DNA of 64,000 nt from Pseudomonas sp. MM223 (GCA_947090765.1 OX352322.1:2339501-2403500), one strand, 5' to 3'. Counted from the first letter of the stretch, positions 1-10,052 are shown. The notes: a model not told the origin generated them from the sequence alone. A program made the numbers and translations.

Positions 1-1204
1 GGGCTTGGGTAGGCAGGGGCATGTCGCCAATTTCATCCAGAAACAAGATGCCGTGGTCAGCCTTGCGGATCAGCCCCGGGTTGCCCTTGTGGTGCGCGCC
101 AGTGAACGCGCCTTTGTCATAGCCAAACAGCTCCGACTCCACCAGTTCGGCCGGGATCGCCGCGCAATTGACGGCGATCAGTGGCTGGTCGGCGCGGCTG
201 CTGGTGCGGTGCAAGGCTTCTACAAACACTTCCTTGCCCACACCTGTTTCACCCTGCACCAGCACCGGAATGTCCTTTTCCAGCAGCAGGCTGGCTTGTA
301 CGCGCGCTTTTTCCAGGCGCGGATCGCCATGGCCGGCTGCGGGGTGGTGGGTAGATTCGCGCGGGGGCTGCCACTGGCAATGAAAGCGGTTGCGCCCGGT
401 GGCCTGCAGGGCGAAGGCCTGTTGCCGGGGGTGGTTGAGCAGCTGTTGCAGGGGCAACTGGAACAGCTGCTCGATGTTCTGTTGTAGCGGGTTGCCGCCG
501 AGCAGGCTGTCGGCCCGGTGATTGGCGGCCAGCACCTGCCCGCGCTCATCGAACACCAGAAGACCGGCCCAAGGGCTGTCGAGGTTGTCGGAGGCGCTAT
601 TGAAGATCAGTTGCGCATGCTGGCCGGCATGTTCGGCGAGGATCAGGCGGTTTTCCAGGCTTTGGCCCATCATGCGCACCAGGCCAAGCGTCTGGCTGGC
701 AGGCAGGTAACCGTCGCTGGCTACGTCGAGTACCCCGACCAGCTGCCGTGCGGCGTCGAACAGCGGGGCGGCGGCGCTGGACATGTAGCGGTTCTGGCGC
801 AGGAAGTGTTCGTCCTGGCCGACGTGAATGGCCTGTGCGCAGATCAGTGTGGTGCCCAGGGCATTGGTGCCGACGCCACGCTCGTGCCAATGGGCACCGG
901 CGCTGAAACCATGCTGCTGGCCCGGCGCGATGAAGCGCCGCGAGCCCCAGCTGTGGAGCAGGCAGCCGCTGGCATCGGCCAGCATCACCAGGTAGCTGGC
1001 GTTGCCCAGCAGGTGCGCGTATTGCGGCAGCACTTCCTCGCGGGTCAGGCGCAGCAGGGCCTGGCGCCGTTCCAGCAAGGCGTTGAGTTCGGTGCGGGTC
1101 AGGCAGTCGAAATCCGGTGCGTGCTGCGGCTGCAAGCCGTGATCGCGGCAGCGGGCCCAGGAAGCCTGGATCAGCTGGGCATGGGGCGAAGCGGATGCGG
1201 CCAT
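1..1204 (-). CDS. Sigma-54-dependent activator, AcoR-like (3' part cut by window edge)
   Basis: Enhancer-binding activator for sigma-54 RNA polymerase. 401 residues are visible, starting at the ATG at 1204-1202 and open at the left edge. An N-terminal GAF-like sensor region (about 65-190, with GVGTNALG at 110-117) is followed by a PAS-like linker and the AAA+ domain: Walker A GETGVGKE at 318-325, the sigma-54 contact motif GAFTGA at 365-370 and Walker B LFLDE near 387-391. The C-terminal helix-turn-helix lies outside the window. It is transcribed away from the ABC operon that starts at 1428. The gap holds TGTTCA repeats and a -24/-12 promoter, so it probably activates that operon in response to the transported compound or a derivative. 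The effector is not identifiable from sequence. Confidence 0.9.
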   Translation of the reverse strand, partial: MAASASPHAQLIQASWARCRDHGLQPQHAPDFDCLTRTELNALLERRQALLRLTREEVLPQYAHLLGNASYLVMLADASGCLLHSWGSRRFIAPGQQHGFSAGAHWHERGVGTNALGTTLICAQAIHVGQDEHFLRQNRYMSSAAAPLFDAARQLVGVLDVASDGYLPASQTLGLVRMMGQSLENRLILAEHAGQHAQLIFNSASDNLDSPWAGLLVFDERGQVLAANHRADSLLGGNPLQQNIEQLFQLPLQQLLNHPRQQAFALQATGRNRFHCQWQPPRESTHHPAAGHGDPRLEKARVQASLLLEKDIPVLVQGETGVGKEVFVEALHRTSSRADQPLIAVNCAAIPAELVESELFGYDKGAFTGAHHKGNPGLIRKADHGILFLDEIGDMPLPTQA

Positions 1205-1242
1205 GGGCCTGTCCTGTGTGGTTGTTGTTATGGGCCGACCGC

Positions 1243-1311
1243 TGTTCAGTGTTGTTCACACGTGTTCATTGTCAAACCGCCAAGTGTTCAGTTGTTCAGC
1301 GATTGTGTTCA
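1243..1311. promoter_or_regulatory. Cluster of six TGTTCA repeats, candidate upstream activating sites
   Basis: TGTTCA occurs at 1243, 1253, 1263, 1285, 1293 and 1306 (first base). The first three are exactly 10 bp apart, one helical turn. The last copy sits in a near-palindrome ending TTCACGTGTGAA (1309-1320). The cluster lies 65-133 bp upstream of the -24/-12 element at 1376, the usual distance for sigma-54 enhancer sites. Binding by the adjacent regulator is inferred. Confidence 0.55.
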
Positions 1312-1375
1312 CGTGTGAAGCCGTAATTTGTTGGCGCTGCCACCCAGGCCCCGGGCCAGAGCACCGGAGAACGAC

Positions 1376-1391
1376 TGGCACGAAACTGGCT
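1376..1391 (+). promoter_or_regulatory. Sigma-54 (-24/-12) promoter of the ABC importer operon
   Basis: TGGCACGAAACTGGCT matches the sigma-54 consensus TGGCACG-N4-TTGCW except for one base, with the GG and GC doublets correctly spaced. It lies 37 bp before the first gene and beside a sigma-54 activator gene. Confidence 0.75.
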
Positions 1392-1427
1392 GTGCACGGC
1401 AGACAACAATCACAAGAAGGCCACGCC

Positions 1428-2522
1428 ATGTCCCTGGTGCTGGAGCAGGTCAGCCGCAGCGTCGATAACCAGCCCTGGATTGTCGACGCCTCACTGCGTT
1501 TCGAGCCCGGTTCATTCAATGTGCTGCTGGGCCGCACACTGGCCGGCAAGACCAGCCTGATGCGCCTGATGGCCGGGCTCGACCGCCCGGATCGGGGCCG
1601 GGTGCTGATGGATGGCCAGGACGTCACCGGTGTGCCGGTACGCCAGCGCAATGTGTCGATGGTGTATCAGCAATTCATCAATTACCCGACCTTGAGCGTG
1701 TACGAAAACATCGCCTCGCCGCTGCGCCAGGCGCGCATGGCCGAGGACCAGATCCGCCGGCGGGTACAGGAAACCGCCGAGATGCTGCGCATCGAAACCT
1801 ACCTGCAACGCCTGCCGCTGGAACTGTCCGGTGGCCAGCAGCAACGCACTGCCATGGCCAGGGCATTGGTCAAGGATGCCTCGCTGATCCTGTTCGATGA
1901 GCCCTTGGTCAACCTCGACTACAAGTTGCGCGAAGGCCTGCGCCAAGAGCTGCGCGAGCTGTTCGCGGCCCGCCATTGCATTGCCGTATACGCCACCACC
2001 GAGCCCAACGAGGCACTGGCGCTGGGCGGCACCACCACCCTCGTGCACGAAGGCCGAATCGTGCAGAGCGGGCCCACCGCCGAGGTGTACCAGCGCCCGG
2101 GCAGTGTGCTGGCGGCCGAGCTGTTTTCCGAGCCGCCGATAAACCTGGTGGCCGGCCGTATCAGTGGCAACGAGGTGAGCCTGGCCCAGGCGGTGCACTT
2201 TGCCCGCAATGCCGACTTGCAGCCGCTGGCCGAGGGCGACTATCGCTTTGGCGTGCGCCCCAGCCATATCACCCTGGTGCCTGCCCATGATGATGACCTG
2301 GAGTTGGCAGTGCTGGTGGAGTTGGCAGAAATCAGCGGCTCAGAAACCTTTCTGCATGTGCGCAACGAATACTGGCGCATGGTCCTGCACCTGCCCGGTG
2401 TACATGAATACCAGGTGGATACGCCGATCCGCGTGTTCATCCCCACGCACAAGCTGTTCGTCTTCGACAGCGCCGGGGTGTTGGTGCAAGCCCCGGGGCT
2501 GCGCCAGGCAAGGAGAGGGTGA
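1428..2522 (+). CDS. ABC importer ATPase subunit 1 (GlpS-like), divergent H-loop
   Basis: Cytoplasmic ATPase of a carbohydrate/polyol-type ABC importer, 364 aa, in the MalK/UgpC class with a C-terminal regulatory (TOBE-like) region after about residue 240. Visible motifs are Walker A GRTLAGKT (35-42), Q-loop VYQQF, signature LSGGQQQR (133-140) and Walker B LILFDEP (153-159). The H-loop position reads ATTEPNE instead of VTHDQ-E, so the switch histidine is missing. The ATG at 1428 is chosen for its upstream AGAAGG; longer in-frame starts run through the promoter. It is the first gene of a six-gene operon and its stop overlaps the next start. The order of two ATPases, two permeases, a DUF2160 membrane protein and a long binding protein is that of rhizobial GlpSTPQV glycerol transporters. 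The substrate here is inferred. Confidence 0.88.
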   Translation: MSLVLEQVSRSVDNQPWIVDASLRFEPGSFNVLLGRTLAGKTSLMRLMAGLDRPDRGRVLMDGQDVTGVPVRQRNVSMVYQQFINYPTLSVYENIASPLRQARMAEDQIRRRVQETAEMLRIETYLQRLPLELSGGQQQRTAMARALVKDASLILFDEPLVNLDYKLREGLRQELRELFAARHCIAVYATTEPNEALALGGTTTLVHEGRIVQSGPTAEVYQRPGSVLAAELFSEPPINLVAGRISGNEVSLAQAVHFARNADLQPLAEGDYRFGVRPSHITLVPAHDDDLELAVLVELAEISGSETFLHVRNEYWRMVLHLPGVHEYQVDTPIRVFIPTHKLFVFDSAGVLVQAPGLRQARRG

Positions 2523-3615
2523 TGGCCGAAATCCGCCTGCGCCAACTGGCGCACAGCTACAGCCGCCAGCCCACCAGCGAGGCGGACTATGCCCTGCACG
2601 CACTGGAACATGTGTGGGAGCAGGGCGGTGCCTATGCCTTGCTCGGGCCATCGGGCTGCGGCAAGTCGACCTTGCTCAATATCATTTCCGGGCTGCTGAC
2701 GCCGTCCCATGGCGAGGTGCTGTTCGACGGCAAGCCGGTCAACCAGTTGTCGCCGCAGGCGCGCAACATCGCCCAGGTGTTCCAGTTTCCGGTGGTGTAC
2801 GACACCATGACGGTGTTCGACAACCTGGCTTTCCCTTTGCGCAACCAGGGGCTGGACGAAGCCCGGGTGCGAGCCCGGGTGGAAGAAATAGCCGAGGTGC
2901 TCGACCTGGCTGGCGTGTTGCGCAAGAAGGCGCGCAACCTCAGTGCCGACGAAAAGCAGAAGGTTTCCATGGGGCGCGGCCTGGTGCGCGATGACGTGTC
3001 GGCGATCCTGTTCGACGAGCCGCTGACGGTGATCGACCCGCACCTGAAGTGGAAGCTGCGGCGCAAGCTGAAACAGATCCATGAGCAGTTCAACATCACC
3101 ATGATCTACGTCACCCACGATCAGCTGGAGGCCTCCACCTTCGCTGACAAGATCGCGGTGATGCACGCTGGGCGCATCGTTCAGTTCGGCACCCCGCGCG
3201 AGCTGTTCGAACGGCCCCGGCATACGTTCGTCGGCTACTTCATCGGCAGCCCGGGGATGAACCTGATCGACGTGCGCGCCGAGGCCGATGGGGTGGCCTT
3301 CGGCAATGTCCACCTGGCGCTGCCCGATGGCCTGCGCGAGCGGCTGGCGACGACTACGGGTGGGCGGCTGCAGGTGGGTATTCGCCCGGAGTTCGTGCAG
3401 CTATGGGACAGCCCGTTCGAGGATGCCCACCCGGCGCGGGTGCTGGATGTCGAAGACCTGGGTACCTACCGTATCGTCACCCTCGACCTGGGCGGTGTCG
3501 CGCTCAAGGCGCGGCTGGGCGAGGACCGCCCGTTGCCCGTGGACCAGGCCTGGGTCAGCCTGCCGGCGCAGTGGCTGATGCTATACGTCGACGACGTGCT
3601 GCTGGAGGCCGGGCC

Positions 3616-3619
<4 letters not shown>
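2522..3619 (+). CDS. ABC importer ATPase subunit 2 (GlpT-like), degenerate signature motif
   Basis: Second ATPase of the importer, 365 aa. Walker A is GPSGCGKST (42-50), Q-loop VFQFP, Walker B AILFDEP (161-167) and the H-loop VTHDQ contains His199. The ABC signature is degenerate: LSADEKQ (140-146) in place of LSGGQ. The two subunits have complementary losses, so a heterodimer would hold one normal and one impaired ATP site. ATG 2522 overlaps the previous stop (TGATG) and has AGGAG six bases upstream; an in-frame GTG at 2519 is less likely. The stop overlaps the next start as ATGA, so translation is probably coupled through to the permease. Confidence 0.88.
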
Positions 3620-4482
<863 letters not shown>

Positions 4483-4485
4483 GCC

Positions 4486-5286
<801 letters not shown>

Positions 5287-5298
5287 GGAGGGCGACGC

Positions 5299-5571
5299 AT
5301 GGAATGGATGGCCTGGACTTTGCCAACGGCGTTGTTCTTCGCCGCGGTGGGCGTGCTGCTGCTGGGCATGACCTTGCTTGAACTGCGACGCCCCTGCGTG
5401 GAACGACGGGGTTTCTTGCCGCTGGTCACCAGCCGTGGTGACCGCTTGTTCATCGGCCTGCTGGCCAGCGCCTACCTGCACCTGCTGGTGGTCGGCGTCA
5501 GCGACTGGCCCTTGTGGGTGGCCTCGCTGCTGTCGCTGGCGTGGCTGATGGTGGTGCTGCGCTGGGGCTGA
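5299..5571 (+). CDS. Small DUF2160-type membrane protein of the ABC operon
   Basis: Predicted 90-aa integral membrane protein with three hydrophobic stretches: about 6-26 (LPTALFFAAVGVLLLGMTLL), 50-67 and 71-87. Between the first two lies a basic loop (RRPCVERRGF). Its size, topology and place between the second permease and the binding protein match the DUF2160 family seen in GlpSTPQV-like operons. Its role is unknown; an accessory subunit of the importer is the natural inference. The start ATG 5299 follows GAGGAGGG at good distance. Confidence 0.75.
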   Translation: MEWMAWTLPTALFFAAVGVLLLGMTLLELRRPCVERRGFLPLVTSRGDRLFIGLLASAYLHLLVVGVSDWPLWVASLLSLAWLMVVLRWG

Positions 5572-5610
5572 GCAAGCGGCCCTGTGGGATAACTGAAACA
5601 GGAGATCACA

Positions 5611-7350
5611 ATGTTCGATAACAAGCACAACAGGCGACATTTGACCCTTGCCGCGTTGCTGGTACTGGCCGGTGTGCAAGGCACAGCCTGGGCCGACCAG
5701 TATGAAGAGGCGGCAAAAAAATGGATCGGTAGCGAGTTCAAGCCTTCGACCCTTACCCCTGAACAGCAACTGGCCGAATTGCAGTGGTTTATCAAGGCCG
5801 CCGAACCGTTCCGTGGCATGAAGATCAATGTGGTGTCCGAAACCATCACCACCCATGAATATGAATCAAAGGTGCTGGCCAAAGCCTTCAGTGAGATCAC
5901 CGGCATCCAGCTGACCCACGACCTGCTGCAGGAAGGTGACGTGGTAGAAAAACTGCAGACGCAGATGCAGTCGGACAAGAACATCTACGACGGTTGGGTA
6001 AACGACTCCGACCTGATCGGTACGCACTTTCGCTATGGCAAGGTGGAATCAATTACCGACCTGATGGCCAACGAGGGCAAGGACTACACCTCGCCAACCC
6101 TCGACCTGAAGGACTTCATCGGTATCTCCTTCACCACTGCCCCTGATGGCAAGGTCTACCAGCTGCCCGACCAGCAGTTCGCCAACCTGTACTGGTTCCG
6201 TGCCGACTGGTTCGAGCGGCCAGAGCTGAAGGCCAAATTCAAGGAAAAGTACGGTTATGAACTGGGCGTGCCGGTGAACTGGTCGGCCTACGAGGACATT
6301 GCCAAGTTCTTCACCGAAGACGTCAAGGAGATCGATGGCAAGCGTGTCTACGGGCATATGGATTACGGCAAGAAAGACCCATCGCTAGGCTGGCGCTTCA
6401 CCGATGCCTGGTTTTCCATGGCTGGCGGCGGTGACAAGGGCCTGCCCAACGGCTTGCCGGTGGATGAATGGGGCATTCGCGTCGAGGACTGCCACCCGGT
6501 GGGTTCCAGTGTGACCCGCGGCGGCGACACCAATGGGCCGGCCGCTGTCTATGCCACGCAAAAGTACGTGGACTGGATGCGTGCCTACGCGCCCAAGGAA
6601 GCCCAAGGCATGACCTTCTCCGAAGCCGGCCCGGTACCAGCACAGGGCAACATTGCCCAGCAGATATTCTGGTACACCGCGTTTACCGCCGACATGACCA
6701 AGCCAGGTTTGCCGGTGGTGAATGCCGACGGCACGCCGAAGTGGCGCATGGCACCCTCGCCGAAGGGGCCGTACTGGGAAGAGGGGATGAAACTGGGCTA
6801 TCAGGACACCGGCTCGTGGACGTTCTTCAAGTCCACCCCCGAGAAGCAACGCCTGGCGGCGTGGCTGTATGCGCAGTTCGTCACCTCCAAGACCGTGTCG
6901 CTGAAAAAGACCATTGTCGGCCTGACGCCGATTCGTGAGTCGGACATCAATTCCCAGGCCATGACCGATCTGGCACCCAAACTGGGCGGGCTGGTGGAGT
7001 TCTACCGCAGCCCGGCACGGGTACAGTGGACGCCGACCGGCACCAACGTGCCGGATTACCCGCGGTTGGCGCAGTTGTGGTGGAGCCACATTGCCGAAGT
7101 GGCCAGTGGCGAGAAGACCCCGCAGGAAGCCCTGGATGGCCTGGCCCGCGATCAGGACCGCATGATGGAACGCTTGCAGCGCTCCAATGCCCAGGCAACC
7201 TGTGCGCCCAAGATGAACCCGGAGAAAGACGCCCAGTACTGGTTCGACCAGCCGGGCGCGCCGAAACCCAAGCTGGCCAACGAAAAGCCCAAGGGCGAAA
7301 CAGTCAGCTACAACGAACTGCTTAAATCGTGGGAGGCGGCGCGCAAATGA
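5611..7350 (+). CDS. Periplasmic substrate-binding protein of the ABC importer (GlpV-like)
   Basis: Exported solute receptor, 579 aa, longer than most family-1 sugar-binding proteins (about 400-450). The signal peptide has a basic start (NKHNRRH), hydrophobic LTLAALLVLAGV and likely cleavage after GTAWA near residue 29. There is no lipobox cysteine, so the mature protein should be periplasmic. The region around 60-480 has the layout of an extracellular solute-binding domain. It is the last gene of the operon, 40 bp after DUF2160 with its own AGGAGA site, and is followed by a REP pair. The substrate (glycerol or a related polyol) is inferred from operon type. Confidence 0.85.
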   Translation: MFDNKHNRRHLTLAALLVLAGVQGTAWADQYEEAAKKWIGSEFKPSTLTPEQQLAELQWFIKAAEPFRGMKINVVSETITTHEYESKVLAKAFSEITGIQLTHDLLQEGDVVEKLQTQMQSDKNIYDGWVNDSDLIGTHFRYGKVESITDLMANEGKDYTSPTLDLKDFIGISFTTAPDGKVYQLPDQQFANLYWFRADWFERPELKAKFKEKYGYELGVPVNWSAYEDIAKFFTEDVKEIDGKRVYGHMDYGKKDPSLGWRFTDAWFSMAGGGDKGLPNGLPVDEWGIRVEDCHPVGSSVTRGGDTNGPAAVYATQKYVDWMRAYAPKEAQGMTFSEAGPVPAQGNIAQQIFWYTAFTADMTKPGLPVVNADGTPKWRMAPSPKGPYWEEGMKLGYQDTGSWTFFKSTPEKQRLAAWLYAQFVTSKTVSLKKTIVGLTPIRESDINSQAMTDLAPKLGGLVEFYRSPARVQWTPTGTNVPDYPRLAQLWWSHIAEVASGEKTPQEALDGLARDQDRMMERLQRSNAQATCAPKMNPEKDAQYWFDQPGAPKPKLANEKPKGETVSYNELLKSWEAARK

Positions 7351-7381
7351 TCAGCTAAAGCCTGGGTAGCGGCACGATCTT

Positions 7382-7500
7382 TGTGGGAGCGGCCTTGTGT
7401 CGCGAAAGGGCCGCACAGCGGCCCCGGCAATATCGGCTGCGAAGCTGAAGCTCTGGGGCCGCTTCGCAGCCCTTTCGCGACACAAGGCCGCTCCCACAGG
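7382..7500. repeat. Inverted pair of REP elements
   Basis: Two oppositely oriented copies of the type-1 REP, core GGGAGCGGCCTTGTGTCGCG, lie head-on with about 35 bp between. The pair fills the gap between the convergent binding-protein and folD genes and may act as an RNA hairpin. Confidence 0.9.
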
Positions 7501-7533
7501 GTCGGTGTGAGGCGGTAAAGTCAGCACAAACAA

Positions 7534-7559
7534 AAACGGCACCTCTAAAGGTGCCGTTT
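7534..7559 (-). terminator. Rho-independent terminator of folD
   Basis: Perfect 11-bp stem (AAACGGCACCT / AGGTGCCGTTT) with a four-base loop, 9 bases beyond the folD stop. On the minus strand it is followed by GTTTTTGTTTG. Confidence 0.85.
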
Positions 7560-7567
7560 GTGCTTAC

Positions 7568-8416
7568 TTATGGCTCTTCTGCTGCATACAGCGTGTTTTC
7601 CAGCAGGCAGGCCCGGGTCATCGGCCCGACGCCACCTGGCACCGGGGTGATCCAGCCAGCACGCGGCAGGGCGGTCTCGTAGACCACGTCGCCGACCAGC
7701 TTGCCGTCTTCCTGGCGGTTGATGCCCACGTCGATGACGATGGCGCCTTCCTTGACCCATTCACCCTTGACCAGGCCCGGCTTGCCGGCAGCCACGACCA
7801 CCAGGTCGGCACGCCCGACATGGCCGGCCAGGTCTTTGGTGAAGCGGTGGCAGACAGTGACGGTGCAGCCGGCCAGCAGCAACTCCATGGCCATCGGGCG
7901 ACCCACGATGTTGGAGGCGCCGACAATCACCGCATCCATGCCGTACAGGTCCTGACCGGTGCTTTCCAGCAGGGTCATGATGCCTTTTGGTGTGCACGGG
8001 CGCAGCAGCGGGATGCGCTGGGCCAGGCGGCCGATGTTGTACGGGTGGAAACCGTCCACGTCCTTGTCCGGGCGAATGCGCTCAAGCAGCAGCGAGGCGT
8101 CCAGGTGCTCCGGCAGCGGCAGTTGCAGCAGGATGCCGTCTACGGCCGGGTCGTCATTGAGGCGGTCGATCAGCTCGGTCAGGGCCTGCTGCGAGGTTTC
8201 GCTGGGCAGGTCGAATGCCTGCGAAATGAAACCGACCTCTTCGCAGTCCTTGCGCTTGTGCGAGACATAGACTTGCGAGGCGGGGTCGGTGCCGACCAGG
8301 ATCACTGCCAGGCCCGGCGTGCGCAGGCCTTGCTGGCGACGCTCCACGACACGTTGAGCGATCTGCTTGCGCAGGCTGGCGGCGATCGCCTTGCCATCGA
8401 TTAGGTGTGCAGTCAT
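7568..8416 (-). CDS. folD: Bifunctional methylenetetrahydrofolate dehydrogenase/cyclohydrolase
   Basis: Cytosolic enzyme of one-carbon metabolism interconverting 5,10-methylene-THF and 10-formyl-THF with NADP. 282 aa, the usual length. Family signatures are visible: [14 protein letters not shown] (with the catalytic lysine in the K-R-K stretch), [31 protein letters not shown], the nucleotide-binding [11 protein letters not shown] and the C-terminal [10 protein letters not shown]. The start ATG 8416 gives the family N-terminus MTAHLIDG; an in-frame ATG 18 bases earlier is possible. It diverges from the tRNA cluster and ends in a strong terminator. Confidence 0.96.
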   Translation of the reverse strand: MTAHLIDGKAIAASLRKQIAQRVVERRQQGLRTPGLAVILVGTDPASQVYVSHKRKDCEEVGFISQAFDLPSETSQQALTELIDRLNDDPAVDGILLQLPLPEHLDASLLLERIRPDKDVDGFHPYNIGRLAQRIPLLRPCTPKGIMTLLESTGQDLYGMDAVIVGASNIVGRPMAMELLLAGCTVTVCHRFTKDLAGHVGRADLVVVAAGKPGLVKGEWVKEGAIVIDVGINRQEDGKLVGDVVYETALPRAGWITPVPGGVGPMTRACLLENTLYAAEEP

Positions 8417-8520
8417 AGACGCGTGATTAACCATCGAGAAGGAAACAATAAAGAGCGCGTATTCTCGCACGACACGCGCCAAGGGCAAAGGCGGGTGGTC
8501 GGGCAAATTCCCTAACCCCT

Positions 8521-8579
8521 TAAATAATTTAAATTTTTTTGAAAAAGGTGTTGACGACTTTCGGGGTCGCCTATAAGAT
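8521..8579 (+). promoter_or_regulatory. Stable-RNA-type sigma-70 promoter of the tRNA cluster
   Basis: TTGACG (8551-8556), 17-bp spacer, TAAGAT (8574-8579), then a GC-rich discriminator TCGCCGC. An AT-rich stretch upstream (8521-8546) looks like an UP element. This architecture is typical of stringently controlled tRNA/rRNA promoters. Confidence 0.65.
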
Positions 8580-8686
8580 TCGCCGCACTTGTCGGGCACA
8601 GCCTAGCACTGGTTGGCTAAGTCGGGCAGAATGAGTGGTTTAGCAGTTACCTGTTAATGACTTGTTCGGTTAGGCTTCAAGCTTAA

Positions 8687-8763
8687 GCGCCCGTAGCTCA
8701 GCTGGATAGAGCATCCGCCTTCTAAGCGGATGGTCGCAGGTTCGAGTCCTGCCGGGTGCGCCA
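8687..8763 (+). tRNA. tRNA-Arg (anticodon TCT)
   Basis: 77-nt cloverleaf with encoded CCA. The acceptor arm GCGCCCG pairs with the 3' strand before A-CCA. The anticodon loop CTTCTAA gives anticodon TCT, reading AGA. First gene of the cluster. Confidence 0.97.
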
Positions 8764-8805
8764 TTAGGCAGCTTGGGCAAGCAAGTAAGGCTGTAATGCA
8801 ATATG

Positions 8806-8881
8806 GTGGGCGTAGCTCAGTTGGTAGAGCGCTGGATTGTGATTCCAGTTGTCGTGGGTTCGATTCCCATCGTCCACCCCA
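8806..8881 (+). tRNA. tRNA-His (anticodon GTG), copy 1
   Basis: 76-nt cloverleaf with encoded CCA. Acceptor GTGGGCG, anticodon GTG, discriminator C73 and a genomic G at 8805 that can serve as the histidine-specific G-1. Identical to the copy at 9063. Confidence 0.97.
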
Positions 8882-8889
8882 TATTCTTC

Positions 8890-8924
8890 AAAGGCGCCTC
8901 GATAGCATCTGGCGCCTTTGTTTT
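8890..8924 (+). terminator. Hairpin with T-tract between tRNA-His copy 1 and tRNA-Leu
   Basis: Stem AAAGGCGCC / GGCGCCTTT followed by GTTTT. It sits inside the cluster, so it may be a processing or partial-termination site. Confidence 0.6.
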
Positions 8925-8933
8925 AAGCGTTAC

Positions 8934-9018
8934 GCGGACGTGGTGAAATTGGTAGACACACTGGATTTAGGTTCCAGCGGCGCAAGCTGTAAGAGTTCGA
9001 GTCTCTTCGTCCGCACCA
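8934..9018 (+). tRNA. tRNA-Leu (anticodon TAG)
   Basis: 85-nt class II tRNA with long variable arm and encoded CCA. Acceptor GCGGACG pairs with CGTCCGC; anticodon loop TTTAGGT gives TAG. Confidence 0.97.
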
Positions 9019-9062
9019 TGTTTTTGTAAAGTTGTACCGCAGTACTGCAACACCGCAATATG

Positions 9063-9138
9063 GTGGGCGTAGCTCAGTTGGTAGAGCGCTGGATTGTGAT
9101 TCCAGTTGTCGTGGGTTCGATTCCCATCGTCCACCCCA
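9063..9138 (+). tRNA. tRNA-His (anticodon GTG), copy 2
   Basis: Identical in sequence to copy 1. The identity extends a few bases outside the gene on each side and resumes in a similar GGCGCC hairpin, indicating duplication of the tRNA plus terminator unit. Confidence 0.97.
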
Positions 9139-9146
9139 TATTCTTG

Positions 9147-9187
9147 AAAAGGCGCCTTGATCGTGAGATCGGGCGCCTTTTTGTTTT
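9147..9187 (+). terminator. Rho-independent terminator of the tRNA cluster
   Basis: Stem AAAAGGCGCC / GGCGCCTTTT, followed by TGTTTT, nine bases after tRNA-His copy 2. Confidence 0.8.
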
Positions 9188-9212
9188 GGCGTTGTGTGCT
9201 TGCCTTGAGTGC

Positions 9213-9463
9213 TTCAGCGCCTGGCAGACCGAGCGCCGCCCGCGCGGCGCTTCGCAGCACAAGGCTGCTCCTACATCTATTTCGGGCCAATTATTTCTGT
9301 GAGATTTGCGCGCGAACGCCTTGTCGCATGACGCGATATCGCGCCGTACAAACAAGGCGGTCGCGTGCGTCTGCCACAGGATTGACTGGCCCGAAACAAA
9401 TGTAGGAGCAGCCTTGTGCTGCGAAGCGCCGCGCGGGCGGCGCTCGGTCTGCCAGGCGCTGAA
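9213..9463. repeat. 251-nt nested palindrome with REP-like arms
   Basis: Two 77-nt arms (9213-9289 and 9387-9463) are near-perfect inverted copies carrying the REP-like core CTTCGCAGCACAAGGCTGCT. The spacer has a second inverted repeat, CGCGAACGCCTTGT (9311-9324) against ACAAGGCGGTCGCG (9352-9365), and inside it the 12-bp palindrome CGCGATATCGCG (9332-9343). No gene is seen in it. The remaining stretch to 9596 holds only a weak promoter candidate (TTGCAA, 17 bp, AATAAA, 9508-9536). Confidence 0.85.
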
Positions 9464-9596
9464 AATGCCGTGGCGAACGCCCTCACGGCCAATTCACATC
9501 CAGCCCCTTGCAATCCTCTGGTGGCATCCCAATAAAAGCTGTTAGATTTCAGCCGGTTGAAACACCGGCCTGGTTGGCCGGCAGAGGAACAGCCCG

Positions 9597-9896
9597 ATGA
9601 TCGCAAAAGAATCCCGTCAGGCCCTGGCGCTACAGCGTTTCGCCGAGGCCAACCCGCAGTTGCTCGAAGAGATCCGCGAGCTGGATGCGCGCGAGCAGGC
9701 CCAGCAGATCGAGTGGGCATTCGAGGATGCAGCCGAGGAGCAGGGCATTCAGCCCTGGGAGCTGGCGCTGCAATTGATTGCCGAAACCCCGGAGCAGCTG
9801 CAGGCCATGCGCCTGGAGACGCACCGCGAGGTGGCCGAGGCGCTGGGGATGGAGTGGGAAGAATACTGCCAGTTCAACGAAATCGACCCTGAATAA
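9597..9896 (+). CDS. Small conserved acidic protein (DUF6388-like)
   Basis: 99-aa protein of unknown function, rich in Glu, Gln and Ala and predicted all-helical. It has no signal peptide or membrane segment. I associate it with the DUF6388 family of Pseudomonas from memory. The ATG at 9597 follows GAGGAAC, and a weak promoter lies at 9508-9536. No operon partner: the palindrome lies upstream and the tig promoter downstream. Confidence 0.7.
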   Translation: MIAKESRQALALQRFAEANPQLLEEIRELDAREQAQQIEWAFEDAAEEQGIQPWELALQLIAETPEQLQAMRLETHREVAEALGMEWEEYCQFNEIDPE

Positions 9897-10052
9897 AGGA
9901 AGCGAATTCGCCACTGGCAGTTGTTTGACAAGTTATTTCGGCGGCAGGGCGCCCGGGGCGTCGTGCGGCCCTTATTGAAGCGGGCTCGGCGGTATGCCGT
10001 GCGGGCCTTGAAAGCTAATCGACCGGCGTGGTTTCCCGTCGTCCCGAGTGGG

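Noticed and set aside
597..1259. 220-codon minus-strand frame starting at 1259
   Set aside because: It lies in another frame over the sigma-54 activator, whose frame carries the GAF and AAA+ motifs.
8730..9029. Open frame running through tRNA-His and tRNA-Leu
   Set aside because: It is wholly explained by the tRNA genes and their spacers.
10007..10045. Perfect CTTGAAA upstream of tig as a heat-shock promoter
   Set aside because: No CCCCAT-like -10 at a 13-15 bp spacing (the nearest C-rich word is 21 bp away).
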